Assembly (NCBI RefSeq): GCF_019097595.1
Contig: NC_080716.1
Span: 30,418,901 to 30,482,900 of the forward strand
Length of the DNA stretch: 64,000 nucleotides
Source of the DNA: Hemibagrus wyckioides
Lineage: Eukaryota; Chordata; Actinopteri; Siluriformes; Bagridae
Direction: 5' to 3'
The notes under the pieces are model-generated. The model did not search any database. It was not told the origin of the DNA and saw nothing but the letters and a program-made list of their open reading frames with translations. The first letter of the stretch is position 1; every line of letters begins with the position of its first letter. The translations under genes and the position numbers were made by a program. Below, one piece after another: positions 46,523-59,415 of this stretch.

Positions 46523-47790
46523 GGCTGTGGAGGAGAACCAGACCCACGACTCGGTGACCTTTAAGCAATGCCTAACCTTTTTCAGAGAGAGAGAAACCCA
46601 CTCCTGTTTTTTTCTTCTTCTTCTTTTCCTGTAAAAGCCCTGTGTTCTCCAAGAGAAACGAACTACAGATATTCTCTCTCTCTCTCTCTCTCTCTTATTT
46701 TCTATTAGCATCTTCCTCCTTATCAGCTACTCTGTTTGCTTTTCTGGAAGTTTCTGCAGTCCCTTTACTTTATTTACACACCTTATTTCCTTCGTCATCT
46801 TCATCTTATTCTTCTTCTTATTATTTATCATTCCGTTCAAGTAGCTGCTTATCTGTTAAAAAGAAGCCGTATTGGATTCTCAAACAAGCTCCCAGTGTTC
46901 ACTGAAGATTCAATATAAACAGCTGTGTTCTGATAAAAGCTGTCAGTCTCAACACTTCAGTGTTTGTGATTTGTGACACTGATCCTCACTACCAGAGAAT
47001 CCAGGGATTGACTAGCGCTCAGTGCTAAGTGTACAGTAAATATAGTGAAATCACTACTAATTTACTAATTTAACAACATATCTGAGGTAAATGTTTACAC
47101 ATTTACACATCTGTCACACCTTTACATTGTCCCTTTAAAGCATTAAACAGTGTTTCTAAATAGATAGCTAAATGGTTAGCCTCAGTTAGATAGCCACACC
47201 GCTCTTCACAAGCCCTAGTTAGCCCTAATTAACACCACATTAATGCTAACAGTTTAGGTATTGAGCTAGAATGTAGCTGTGCGAGACTTTAAAGGGACGA
47301 TGTACACATGTGGTGAAGGCAGAATTGAGACGAATCCACCAGGAACATGAACTTTTCTCTCAGGTATGTTTGTAAATGCACGTCAGTGTTATTATAGTCA
47401 GATTAACAAGCCGTAGTCTGTACACGACATTGATTTTTACTCGGCTTACTTCAGCTGATTCGTGTCTTGTGGCCATTTCCGCCAGTCTGAGCGTAATCAG
47501 TCACACAAAAGGTCTGATCAGTGCCCTCAGAGCTCCGACTCCATCCTGAAAAAAAGATGCAGCGAGGCCGAGTTACTCACAAAAGAGGTCTTTGAACTCC
47601 ATCATCACAGCCTAATCATTTACACCGACTCATTTGAGCAGAGGCGTCTTTGTAAAGTGGCGAGACAGGTGAGCACCGAACGCGATTAGAGCTTAGAGTC
47701 GAGCAGATCCTGACGTCCAGCTTTAACTGTAAAGTACGAACTGAAAATTCTGTGGTCATTAAAGCATTTGAATGTTCCCTCCACTCATTA
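44551..47790. other. Mostly unique sequence with dispersed repeat copies
   Basis: At 45598-45640 lies a copy of the CTCCAGTGTCAGAGGTAAAG repeat. At 45725-45955 is a degenerate copy of the widespread teleost repeat with GGTTCTCTGGTTTCC and a CCCTGTGACCC...GAAAATGGACGG end. Microsatellites: (GA)n 46293-46318, (CT)n 46472-46522 and 46674-46695. The block 47440-47700 is repeat-free, with a 75-codon frame ending at a possible donor (ACAG|GTGAGC) but no known domain. No gene is called. Confidence 0.5.
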
Positions 47791-47799
47791 AAACTAAAA

Positions 47800-48830
47800 C
47801 AAATCTTGTCAAATGATTCACTAGCTCACAAATGGCTCATTAAAACAATTCATTTTAACCAAAGGAAATGATTCAGTAACTCATACCAAGTGATTCACTC
47901 TTCTGAAACTAAAATAAAACAATTAAATGATTCATTCACCCACAGCAAATAATTCATCCCACTCAAACAAATCAGTATTCAAAATAAATGATTCAGTAAC
48001 TCACACCAAATCATTCCCTCTACTCAAAAGACTAGTTAAGACAAACCTAGTTCATCGAAACAAACAAACCAAAAAAAACTCATTAAAATTAAAACAAATC
48101 CAGCCAAATGACTCAAAAGTCTCGAATGAATTAGAATCTCACTTTAACCTCAAACATTTCATTAAAGTTAAATCTAACCCAGGGAAATGACTCAGTAACT
48201 CATAACAAATGATTCACTCAACTCATAAAACTAAGTAAACCTAAAACAGACCCAAATAAATGATTCAGTAACCCATACTAAATGATTCACATCAATCAAA
48301 CAATTCAATAAGACCAAAACAAACCCTGTCAAATGATTCACAGACAAGAGTTAAATAGTTTTATATCCAGAACCAAGTGATCCACTCACACTCGCTAATT
48401 AATTTAGCAACCTAATGTACTTTAATCACTAACACCAGCTGAATGGCTCATTAATTCCAGCTAAATGATCACTGTCATCAAACAAATCATTTTCTAAACC
48501 AACCAGCCAAATGATTCAACAGCTAAACCAAATGAATCAGTAAGACCGGCCAAATGATTCAATATCTGAACCAAACGCATAATTGGCATCAACTATATGA
48601 TTCATCAGCCTGAACTGAATGAATCAGTAAGACCAGCCAATTGATTCCCAAATGAATTACCAAATGAATCACTGGTTTAAACTATATGATTCACCAACCT
48701 GAATTAACTGAATCACTAACACCAGCCAATTGATTAAACATCTGAACCAAATGAGTCACCAGCCTGAACCAAATGAGTCACTTTCAACAGCCAAATGATT
48801 CAACAGCTGAACCAAATGAATAATTATAAC
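47800..48830. repeat. Decayed ATGATTCA-family array
   Basis: About 1 kb with frequent AAATGATTCACTAAC, GAAATGATTCAGTAACTCA and CAGCCAAATGATTCA words and weak 25-40-bp spacing. Same ATGATTCA core as the arrays at 4-7.3 kb. Confidence 0.75.
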
Positions 48831-48839
48831 CACAGAAAT

Positions 48840-49560
48840 AGAGAGAGAGACTGAGACAGGGAGACAGATAGAGAGAGAGAGAGAGAGTCTCTGGGGAAGA
48901 GGTTGCGGGTCTCAGCTGGACAGCAGACTGCAGTTTAAATGTCATTCAGGCAGGGAGTCGAAACACCACTGCCTTTCCACATCAGACAGGAGGAGAAGAG
49001 AAACAGAGAACTACTTCATCAGAAAGGAGGAGAGGAGAAGAGAAAGAAATGCAGAAGACAAGGAGAGAGAAAAGATATGGAGATGAGAAGGGAAGATGAG
49101 AGGAACGAGAGGGATGAAAGAAAAGACAGGAGATGAAGGAGGTGAAGAAAGGAGAGAGAGAGAAAATGAGGAGAAGAAAGAATAAAGCTCTGTTATTAGC
49201 AGCTTCACTCCAGCGCTACAGATCGAGAGCAGTGTTTTGACCGATTGATTTATTTTCACATGAATCTTTTGCACACTCATGTCAGAGACGCTCAGAAGCA
49301 CGAGGCAGATTTCCCCAAACACGACGCAGCTCTCATGCCGATCAATTACTGGAATATTTTCATGAAAAACATCATATTTACACAATTAACCCCAAAAATA
49401 TATTCACATTTCAACACACAGTTAATAACATAAGAGAAGCTCTGTTGGTGAGCACACAATCTGGAGCTCACACAGTTTTCCTTAAAGAAAAAAACATATT
49501 TATTTCATCTGAGAACACATTCCACATGTCTTTTATGTGTAAACATTGGAAATTATAGTA
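48840..49560. other. Purine-rich and unique spacer
   Basis: GA-rich stretch at 48840-48885 and a purine-rich stretch at about 48985-49185 give opposite-strand low-complexity frames. The rest is unique with no gene evidence. Confidence 0.55.
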
Positions 49561-50775
49561 AATGAATCATGTGGGCAAGAAAATCTTGTTTAAATAAATG
49601 AATCATGTGCAAAAAGATTGTGTCGAATTAAATGAATAGTGTGTGTACAAAACCTCTGAAAGTAAATGAATCGTGTGAAAATAATATGTAAAGATGAGGA
49701 GTCATTAAAATACATGTATCATGTGGAAAAAAAGTCACTTAATAAATCATTTGAGGAATCGCAAATCATTTGTAAATAAACTAATCATGTGAGGAATCAT
49801 GTGAACATAAAGAATCATAAGAGGAATCATGTTAGGAATTATGTGAACATAAAGAATCATGTGAGGAATCATGTGAGGAATCATGTGAACATAAAGAACC
49901 ACATGAGGAATCATGTGAACAAAATGCAATCATGTGAGGAATCATGTGAACATAAAGAACCACATGAGGAATCATGTGAACAAAATGCAATCATGTGAGG
50001 AATCATGTGAACAAAATGGAATCATGAGGAATCATGTGAACATAAAGAATCATGTAAGGAATCATGTGAACATAAAGAATCATGTGAAGAATCAAATGAA
50101 CAAAATGGAGTCATGTGAATATAAAGAATCATGTGAAGAATCATGTGAACAAAATGGAATCATGTGAGGAATCATGTGAACATAAAGAATCATGTGAGGA
50201 ATCATGTGAACATAAAGAAACATGTGAGGAATCATGTGAACATAAAGAATCATTTGAGGAATCGTGAATAAAATGCAATCATGTGAGGAATCATGTGAAC
50301 AAAATGGAATCATAAGGAATCATGTGAACAAAATGCAATCATGTGAGGAATCATGTGAACAAAATGGAATCATAAGGAATCATGTGAACAAAATGCAATC
50401 ATGTGAGGAATCATGTGAACAAAATGGAATCATAAGGAATCATGTGAGGAATCATGTGAACATAAAGAATCATGTGGAAAGAAAATCCATAGATCTGTCT
50501 TCTCAAATAAATTTGAGAAAAATCCCAAAAAAACGAATCTTGAAATAAATGAATCATGTGAGGAATCAACAAATTATACGAGGAATCATGTGAAAATGAA
50601 TGAATCATATGAGAAAACGTGAGAAAGAAATGGATCATGTGAGGAATGATGTCAACAAATTATACAAATAACGTGAGAAATCATGTAAAATTAAAATGAA
50701 TCATATGAGAAATCATTTGAAAACAAATGAATCATGTGGAGAATCACATGTTAAAGTAAAGGAATCATGAATTGT
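49560..50775. repeat. 30-bp and 60-bp arrays, GAATCATGTGAGGAATCATG
   Basis: Tandem 30-bp units (GAATCATGTGAGGAATCATG then TGAACATAAA) and, at 50270-50450, three copies of a 60-bp higher-order unit (AAAATGCAATCATGTGAGGA ... CATAAGGAATCATGTGAAC) that are identical over 60 bp where they align. The core GAATCATGTGAAA is the reverse complement of the TTTCACATGATTC words at 4-7.3 kb. Frames with NHVNIK or HMIPHM repeats are by-products. Confidence 0.9.
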
Positions 50776-51399
50776 GAAGTGCATGTGATATTTCTCTTAG
50801 TAAGCTGATTAACGAAACTAACTAAACTAACTAAAAAAAAACTGTACAAGTGAAGTCTTCTTCCGGATCGTTCTGCTCTCATTTATTTTAATTGGACGTG
50901 CATTAAACTGCTCCTTCCTCACTCTTGATAAGAAAAACGCTTGTCCTTTCGACTCTCGTGCTTTTGCATATCATTTTCTCGCTTTTTGTTTTAACCTTTC
51001 CGCACAGTTTTCTCTAAATTGCCGGACCGGGGTGTAAGGTTTCTCTGGGTTTTTTTTTTACACTTGTTTATTTTTTTGTCCGATCGGAGGCTGAAATGGA
51101 TTTGTGAAGGAGGAGGTAATTATGCAAGAGGAAGTTAAAAGGATGCATTATCGCTGCATTATCTCGACAGTGTTATTGTTTTAACCCCCGTAATTATGGT
51201 AGTTTAGAGAGCGAAGCACGCCGGAGCGTGGGTTTAGTTTACTGCAGCGTGTTAGCTTTACCGTAAGCGATCGTTTTTTCGATTAAAACGTAATGGAACA
51301 TAAAGAAATGAAGCAGATACAGTTCCACGTTGAATATGTTAGACTCCTCTGGAGCTGAAGTGCTGCTCAGGTGGTTGAAGGTCTGAACAAACATCCGCT
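50776..51399. other. Unique sequence, no gene seen
   Basis: No repeat or open frame worth calling. T-rich with several CpG dinucleotides near 51140-51290. Confidence 0.45.
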
Positions 51400-51590
51400 T
51401 TCGCTCCTGAGGAAGTCCATCATGTTAGTAGGTGAAGTATCAGGTGAATGTTTCTGTAGATGTCTGAATTCATTCTGCTGCTCCAACATGAGTTCTGTCA
51501 TCAATAATCATTAGTGAGAATGTTCCAGAAGCAGCTGAGCAAGAAGCCTAAACCATGATGTTACCACCACCATGCTGAAACAAACTAAAA
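51400..51590 (-). pseudogene. Small Tc1-superfamily transposase relic
   Basis: On the minus strand GGGNIMV is encoded at 51551-51571 and, in another frame, SRMNSDIYRNI at about 51480-51448. Both correspond to adjacent parts of a Tc1-like DDE core. The two blocks are out of frame with each other, so this is a dead, frameshifted fragment. No ends are visible. Confidence 0.55.
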
Positions 51591-54500
51591 TGATTCATTC
51601 AGACTAAAGCAAATGATTCAGTAATTCATATCAAGTGATTCACTCTGTTGAAACTGCACACTAATATAAAATGGTCAATTGATTCAGTAATCCGTTCCAA
51701 ATGATTCCCTCCGCTAAAAAGAATAAATCAAACTAATATAAAATTAAAACAAATCCAGCCAAATGACTCGAGCTACATGCAAGCTAGCTCAGCACGAGTT
51801 TACGTTTAATATCCTGAGAGACCTGAAAGATATCTTAAAGTTAGCATGTCAGTGTTAGCATGTCAGCATTAGCAAGGAAGCTTCATGTTCATTATCCTGA
51901 GCAGACACCAGGAAATGAACGTCCTCGCTTCAGGATTTCGCTAGCAAGTGTGGATCAGGTTAGCATGTCAATGGGGGCTAGCATAGAATTGCTAGCCTCG
52001 GCTCCATTTCACGTCCACCGAGAGAGAAGGAGAGACTAGATTTTCAGATCAGACATCAGCCTTCTGTTGCGGAGACACGAGCGTGAGCTTGACTCCGGAG
52101 CCTCGTTAGCATGGCTGAGCACACAGCAGATTAGCGCTAATTAAGGAGGACAGGTCACAGCAGGCTTCTTGTGCATGTTCTTCTGCAGCCTGGGCTGTCT
52201 TTTACTGGCTTTAGAATGATCAGGAAACACACACACACACACACACACATACACACATCAAGCAGCGTTTGAGGAGCATGGACAGGATAAAGGAGGGAAT
52301 CCTTTCCTCTCTTCCTCTCCTCTCCTCTCCTCTCCTCTCCTCTCCTCTCCCATTCTTCTCTTCTCTTCTCTTCTCTTCTCTTCTCTTCTCTTCTCTTCTC
52401 TTCTCTTCTTCTCTATTCCTCTCCTCTCTTCTCCTCTTTTCCTCTTTTCCTCTCATCTCATCTCATCTCATCTCTTCCTCTCCTCTTTTCCTCTCCTCCT
52501 TGACTGGGTTGTGTTTAATCAGAACATTAATGAGAATTTTCTGATCAAACACTCGTCTAATTTTTAAGCAGCACACGTAACCTCCTGCTAAACCACAAGC
52601 TACAGAAAAAACTCTGTCTATAAGAGTGTGTGTGTGTGTGTCTATTTGACAAATGAAGTAAACACTCTGACAATATTCAGAACTTGTGCCACTCGCGGCT
52701 ATCTGAAATGCACGGCCCGTCTCGTTACAGTTGCCATGACAACAGCCTCAGGATGTGATGTAACCGTTGTTGTGATTTTTAGTGATTGATTGGTTTTTTT
52801 TATCAAACTCAAGCTAACAGATATAACAGAATAAACAGAACCCAAACAAAGTTAAATTTTAACCAAAAAAACAAAACAAAACAAAAAAAAAACACACCCA
52901 CCTGGAGCCCCGCCCACCTGTGTCCCAATCTGAGCCCTGCCCCCAGCTGCCCCAATCCAAGCATTCTCATTTATATAAGACTAACCCTTTCAATAATAAA
53001 ACAATAACATGTTACTCTTTTTATACGTTTATTGTTTCATGCCTGGAATGTTCTGGAATATCGCTGAAACGAGTCACTTTCTCGTTATGTTGCTTCTATG
53101 TTTTATTTTATTTAATTCTCCAAATGTTACAGCTTTACCTCTGACACCAGAGACTCCTTCCATAAACGTTACACAAACATCTCCTTATTTAATAAAAAAC
53201 CGCACTTCAACAATCACACAAGTTTAATCCGGAGTTTCCTCCATGTAAACGGTTGCTATAGAAACGAGGTATCAGAGCGAGTGCGTTAATGAACTCAAAC
53301 CAGTCCGTGCTGCTGTCCAAGAATCAACAAATCAACTCACATAAACATAACTAAATATAAATATGATCTTGGGTGCCTTAAATAAATTCGATCTGGACTG
53401 AAAAGAGGGAAAAGCCATGCTGTTTAAACAGATAAAAAGGATTGAAATATTATTTAAAATATTCAATATAAAATGATAAAAAATAATGTCTTTTAATTTT
53501 TTTTTAAATCATTATGTATTTTAAAAATTATTAGATTTTTATTATTATATTTCACATATTTTCATACATACTTATTATATATACAATATACTTTTATATA
53601 AAATTATTTTAATAATAATACAATTAATTATTTTATATAAAATTATAATGATTACATTATATTTTATATAGTTATAATTTTTATTTATTATTAATTAATT
53701 ATTTTTTTTGGTGATAATGTGATATTCCTGGATTTCTCAAACAAAGATCAAGAACTGAGGAAGAATTTCCTCAGACCCCGGGTTTGTGTTCTTTCCTATC
53801 TTCAGCCGTCTACAGTATGAGTAAGATATATTTGATATATATTTTTCACGGGAGATTTCTGTCCATGGCATCAGTCGGGTTTAGCTTCTGCTACCTGCTA
53901 TTAGGAGCATTAAAGGTGAAGGATGTCACGCCTACACCTCCAGCCTAAAATGGAATCAATACTCAAATCATCCTAATTGAAGCTTTTACCTCGGCTCTGC
54001 ATCACTTGCCCACCAGCGCAGCACTGATTGAGGCTTTATAACCATAAATCACTGTAAAACCCCAGCAGCTCTAGGTTTTCATGAAGTGCCTGAAAACTGT
54101 ATGAGACACAAACTCTATAAATTGCTGCACTCGCTGACCCCACGCTCTCTGACGCACATCTGATTTATGTTCGGCGGCTCGGACTAATCCGCCGCTCGGT
54201 TATTCTGTAAAGAAAAGACAAAATTAGCAGTGAAACGTGGCATCGTCGATGAAACGCGCATCTGTCGTTGTTTTATTGTACCTCGTCTCTTGTGACAGGT
54301 GTGGAAACTAGCTGAGGTCAATAAAGTTTTTTTCTTCTTTCCTCCTCGTGTGGGTTGAGCGCTCAAACGGCGGCTGACACTCGCTCACGGCGGGAACGGC
54401 GCTCGCTGATGAATGGTGGCGTGGTCGTGCAGTAATTGTTGGTTTTCAGCTCGTTGGGGTTTTTAACGTAATGACTTTTTTAGCGTGAGCGTGGGCGTGA

Positions 54501-54769
54501 AAGCGTAAAGTGCAGACACTTCACTTCTCTCCGCTGCTGCTGTATGAAATGAAGGAGGCCACCGAGACGAGACACGACCCTAACGCCGGAGCTCGGCCTC
54601 TAAAGGTGACACTCAAGATTGTTCCAATTGAACCCGGCTCTCGAGCTTTCACAAAGACTGTTTTAACGATGCTAGCTGTCTTTTAAAGTCTGTACTCAAA
54701 GACGAGGAGTGTAAAGCTTTCTAACGCTGTGCATGGAGTAGCATTTATTAGGTGTACAGTAGAACAGAA
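51591..54769. other. Mostly unique sequence with simple repeats
   Basis: 51591-51770 has a last patch of ATGATTCA words. (CA)n lies at 52230-52257. A run of pentanucleotide repeats, (TCTCC)n then (TTCTC)n then (TCATC)n, spans 52309-52500. A copy of the CAGCTTTACCTCTGACACC / TTGCTATAGAAACGAGG dispersed repeat is at 53130-53280. Very AT-rich DNA lies at 53440-53710. The block 53870-54620 is unique, GC-richer and has no recognised repeats. No gene called. Confidence 0.5.
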
Positions 54770-54953
54770 GAAGCCTTTTGTTATCATCACACATTCCTTA
54801 CAGAACAATGGGATTCTTTTCTTCACATATCCCAGATTAGGAATTAGAGGTCAGGTTGCAGGGCTGGCTATGATACAGAGCAGACGGGGTTAAGGGCCTT
54901 GCTCAAGGGCCCAACAGACTTAAAACCCAGAGCCTTAATACTGCACTACTACT
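54770..54953 (-). mobile_element. tRNA-derived SINE, reverse copy of the 21.2-kb element
   Basis: In plus orientation it reads CTTCACATATCCCAGATTAG, GCTATGATACAGAGCAGACG, TTAAGGGCCTTGCTCAAGGG and AACCCAGAGCCTTAA, the reverse of the landmarks in 21215-21428. The central part between CCCAACAG and AACCCAGAGCC is deleted. Confidence 0.75.
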
Positions 54954-54994
54954 GCTCTTACTTATATTACTACTGTTATTAGCAGTAATAATAT

Positions 54995-55024
54995 GTTAAA
55001 ATGTCATACCACCAATACCACCAA

Positions 55025-55057
<33 letters not shown>

Positions 55058-55078
55058 CAATACCACCAATACCACCAA

Positions 55079-55111
<33 letters not shown>

Positions 55112-55132
55112 CAATACCACCAATACCACCAA

Positions 55133-55177
<45 letters not shown>

Positions 55178-55249
55178 CAATACCACCAATACCACCAATA
55201 CCACCAATACTACTACTACTACTACTACTACTACTACCAATACCACCAA

Positions 55250-55282
<33 letters not shown>

Positions 55283-55363
55283 CAATACCACCAATACCAC
55301 CAATACCACCAATACTACTACTACTACTACTACTACTACTACCAATACCACCAATACCACCAA

Positions 55364-55419
<56 letters not shown>

Positions 55420-55430
55420 ATACTACCAAT

Positions 55431-55471
<41 letters not shown>

Positions 55472-55658
55472 CAATACCACCACCACTACTACTAATACTA
55501 ATACTACCAATACCACCACCACTACTACAACTACTACTACTACTAATACTACTACTACTAATACTACCAATACCACCACCACTACTACTACTACTAATAC
55601 TACCAATACCACCACTACTACTACAACTACTACTACTACTACTACTAATACTACCAAT

Positions 55659-55699
<41 letters not shown>

Positions 55700-55720
55700 C
55701 AATACCACCAATACCACCAA

Positions 55721-55759
<39 letters not shown>

Positions 55760-55781
55760 CAATACCACCAATACCACCAAT

Positions 55782-55828
<47 letters not shown>

Positions 55829-55847
55829 CAATACCACCAATACCACC

Positions 55848-55878
<31 letters not shown>

Positions 55879-55889
55879 ATACCACCAAT

Positions 55890-55941
<52 letters not shown>

Positions 55942-55960
55942 ATACCAACAATACCACCAA

Positions 55961-55996
<36 letters not shown>

Positions 55997-56009
55997 CAAT
56001 ACCACCAAT

Positions 56010-56058
<49 letters not shown>

Positions 56059-56077
56059 ATACCAACAATACCACCAA

Positions 56078-56116
<39 letters not shown>

Positions 56117-56135
56117 CAATACTAATAGTATTAGA
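54995..56135. repeat. TAC/ACC/AAT trinucleotide array (1.1 kb)
   Basis: Blocks of (TAC)n, 8-18 triplets long, alternate with ACCAATACCACCAAT segments. The three-base period leaves all frames of poly-Thr/Asn, Tyr and poly-Val type open (400 plus, 371 minus codons), none of which shows gene structure. Confidence 0.97.
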
Positions 56136-56199
56136 ATACTACCACTGCTCCTATTAAAATTACTACTACTGTTAATAATAGTAATAATACAGTAAATAT

Positions 56200-58577
56200 T
56201 AATACTCTACTCTACTTTACTCTACTCTACTCTACTCTATTCTACTCTACACTACTCTACTCTACTTTACTCTACTCTACTCTATTCTACTCTACTTTAC
56301 TCTACTCCAATCTACTTTACTCTACTCTATTCTACTCTACTTTTCTCTACTCTACTTTACTCTACTTTACTCTACTGTACTCTACTCTATTCTACTCTAC
56401 TTTTCTCTACTCTACTTTACTCTACTGTACTCTACTTTACTCTACTCTATTCTACTCTACTCCACTCTACTCTATTCTACTCTACACTACTCTACTCTAC
56501 TCTACTCTACTCTACTCTACTCTACTCTATTCTACTCTACTTTACTCTACTCTACTCCAATCTACTTTACTCTATTCTACTCTACACTACTCTACTCTAA
56601 TCTACTCTACTTTACTTTACTCTACACTACTCTACTCTACTCTATTCTATTCTACTTTACTCTACTCTACTCCAATCTACTTTACTCTACTCTACTCCAA
56701 TCTACTTTACTCTACTCTATTCTACTCTACTCTACTCTACTCTACTCCAATCTACTTTACTCTACTCTATTCTACTCTACACTACTCTACTTTACTCTAC
56801 TCTATTGTACTCTACACTACTCTACTCCACTCTACTCTTCTCTACTCTACTCTATTCTACTCTACTCCACTCTACTCTTCTCCACTCTACTTTACTCCAC
56901 TCTACACCACTCCACTCTACTCTACTCTACTCTACTCCACTCTACTCCACTCTACGCTACTTTACTTTACTTTACTCAAGTCTACTCTACTTTTCTCTTC
57001 TCTATTCTACTCTACTTTACTCAACTCTACACTACTTTACTTTACTCTACTCTACACTACTTTACTCTTATCCACTCTACTCTATTCTACTCTACTCTAC
57101 TCTACTCTTCTTTACTCTACTCTACTTTACTCTACTCTACTCTACTCTACTCCAATCTACTTTACTCTACTCTATTCTACTCTACTTTACTCTACTCTAC
57201 TCCAATCTACTTTACTCTTCTCTATTCTACTCTACTTTACTCTACTCTACTCCAATCTACTTTACTCTTCTCTATTCTACTCTACTCTACTCTACTCCAA
57301 TCTACTTTACTCTACTCTATTCTACTCTACACTACTCTACTCTACTCCAATCTACTTTACTCTACTCTATTCTACTCTACTCTACTCTACTCTACTCTAC
57401 TCCACTCCACTCTACTCTATTCTACTCTACACTACTCTACTCTACTCTATTCTACTCTACTCTACTCTACTCTACTCTACTCTACTCTTCTCTACTCCAC
57501 TCTACTCCACTCCACTTTACTCTACTCTATTCTACTCTACACTACTCTACTCCACTCTACTCTTCTCTACTCTACTCTACTCTACTCTACTCTACTCTAT
57601 TCTACTCTACTCCACTCTACTCTACTTTACTCTTCTCCACTCTACTTTACTCCACTCTACTCTACTCCACTCTACACTACTTTACTTTACTCAAGTCTAC
57701 TCTACTTTTCTCTTCTCTATTCTACTCTACTTTACTCCACTCTACACTACTTTACTTTACTCTACTCTACACTACTTTACTCTTATCCACTCTACTTTAT
57801 TCTACTCTACTCCACTCTACTCTATTCTACTCTACTCTACTCCAATCTACTTTACTCTACTCTATTCTACTCTACTTTACTCTACTCTACTCCAATCTAC
57901 TTTACTCTTCTCTATTCTACTCTACTCTACTCTACTCCAATCTACTTTACTCTACTTTATTCTACTCTACTCCACTCTACTCTATTCTACTCTACACTAC
58001 TCTACTCTATTCTACTCTACTTTACTCTACTCTACTCCAATCTACTTTACTCTACTCTATTCTACTCTACACTACACTACTCTACTCTACTCTACTCTAC
58101 TCCAATCTACTTTACTCTACTTTATTCTACTCTACTCTACTCTACTCTACTCTACTCTACTCTACTCTACTCTACTCTACTCTACTCTACTCTACTCTAC
58201 TCTACTCTTCTCTACTCTACTCTGCTCTTCTCTACTCTACTCTACTCCACTCTACTCTTCTCTACTCTACTCTACTCTACTCTACTCTACTCCACTCCAC
58301 TCTACTCTACTCTTCTCCACTCTACTTTACTCCACTCTACACCACTCCACTCTACTCTACTCTACTCGTCTCCACTCTACTCTACTTTACTTTACTCAAG
58401 TCTACTCTACTTTTCTCTTCTCTATTCTACTCTACTTTACTCCACTCTACACTACTTTACTTTACTCTACACTACTTTACTCTTATCCACTCTACTCTAC
58501 TCTGCTCTTCTCCACTACTCTACTCTACTCTACTCTACTCTACTCTACTCTACTTTACTCTACTCTACTCTACTATA
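56200..58577. repeat. CTCTA pentanucleotide satellite (2.4 kb) with ~0.7-kb higher-order repeat
   Basis: Base unit TCTAC/CTCTA with variants TTTAC, TCCAC, TCTAT, TCTTC and CCAATCTAC. A distinctive segment TTTACTCAAGTCTACTC, then TTTTCTCTTCTCTATTC and TTATCCACTCTAC recurs with CAAG at 56977, 57692 and 58397 (spacing 715 and 705). The long open frame comes from absence of stops in one phase of the pentamer. Confidence 0.96.
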
Positions 58578-59317
58578 CTGTTGTCTATTCTACTTAAGTG
58601 CTACATATTTACGTGTACTATTATTACTAATTTCAGTACTTCAACTATTAATAGTAATACAACTAATTTTACTAATATTACTACTGTTATTAGAAGTTAT
58701 TAAATGATAAAGTATGTTATTGTACCAGTACTACTAATACTACCACCAATAGTAATAGTAGTAAGAGTAATACTATCACTGCTCCTATTAAAATTTGTTA
58801 GTATTATTAATAGTAATACTGTTGCTGCTCATATTAATATTACTACTACTATTATTAGCAGTAATAATACCCTATTAAGCATAATTATATTGCTATGGAG
58901 ATTATGAACAGTAATAATACAGTAAAGTACTTCATGCTGCCTGTGCTACTACTACTACAAGTAGGAGTACTAGTACTACTAATGCTGCTAATAGTAATAG
59001 CCATGGTAAAGGAAAGTGCTCCAGTATTCCCAGCTCATGTCCATCATATCTGGGATTAGCTCCAGATCAGGAGGTTTGATTGATTGATTTTCTCAGCAGT
59101 TACTGATACACTGTGTACCACAACTGGGGCTCAAGTGGTTAATAGTTGAGGTACTCCTAATAGTTGAGTTAAACATGTAATACTCTAGCACAGAACAGTA
59201 GAGTACAGTAGATTAGTAATATTTATTGTATTATTACTGTTAATAATGTTAGTAGTAATATTAGTATGATAGTATTACTAGTAGTACCAGTGGTGGTATT
59301 AGTGGTAGAATCCCCTT
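58578..59317. other. Sparse TAC-rich tail, unique sequence
   Basis: Scattered (TAC)n and TAGTAATA words continue to about 59000 and again near 59220-59310. Otherwise no feature. Confidence 0.6.
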
Positions 59318-59363
59318 TCATAAAATAAAATAAAATAAAATAAAATAAAATAAAATAAAATAC

Positions 59364-59413
<50 letters not shown>
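59318..59413. repeat. (AAAAT)n then (GATA)n
   Basis: (AAAAT)n about 59318-59361 then GATA repeats 59362-59413, directly abutting a reverse-transcriptase relic. Confidence 0.95.

Positions 59414-59415
<2 letters not shown>

Noticed and set aside
47462..47689. 75-codon plus frame ending at ACAG|GTGAGC
   Set aside because: No acceptor, no recognised domain and ordinary composition. Kept only as part of a unique block.
54993..56195. 400-codon Thr/Asn-rich frame and 371-codon Val-rich frame
   Set aside because: Trinucleotide array, all phases open, no exon structure.
56805..58703. 632-codon frame of YSTLL repeats
   Set aside because: Product of the CTCTA pentamer. The frame runs out of the array only by chance.
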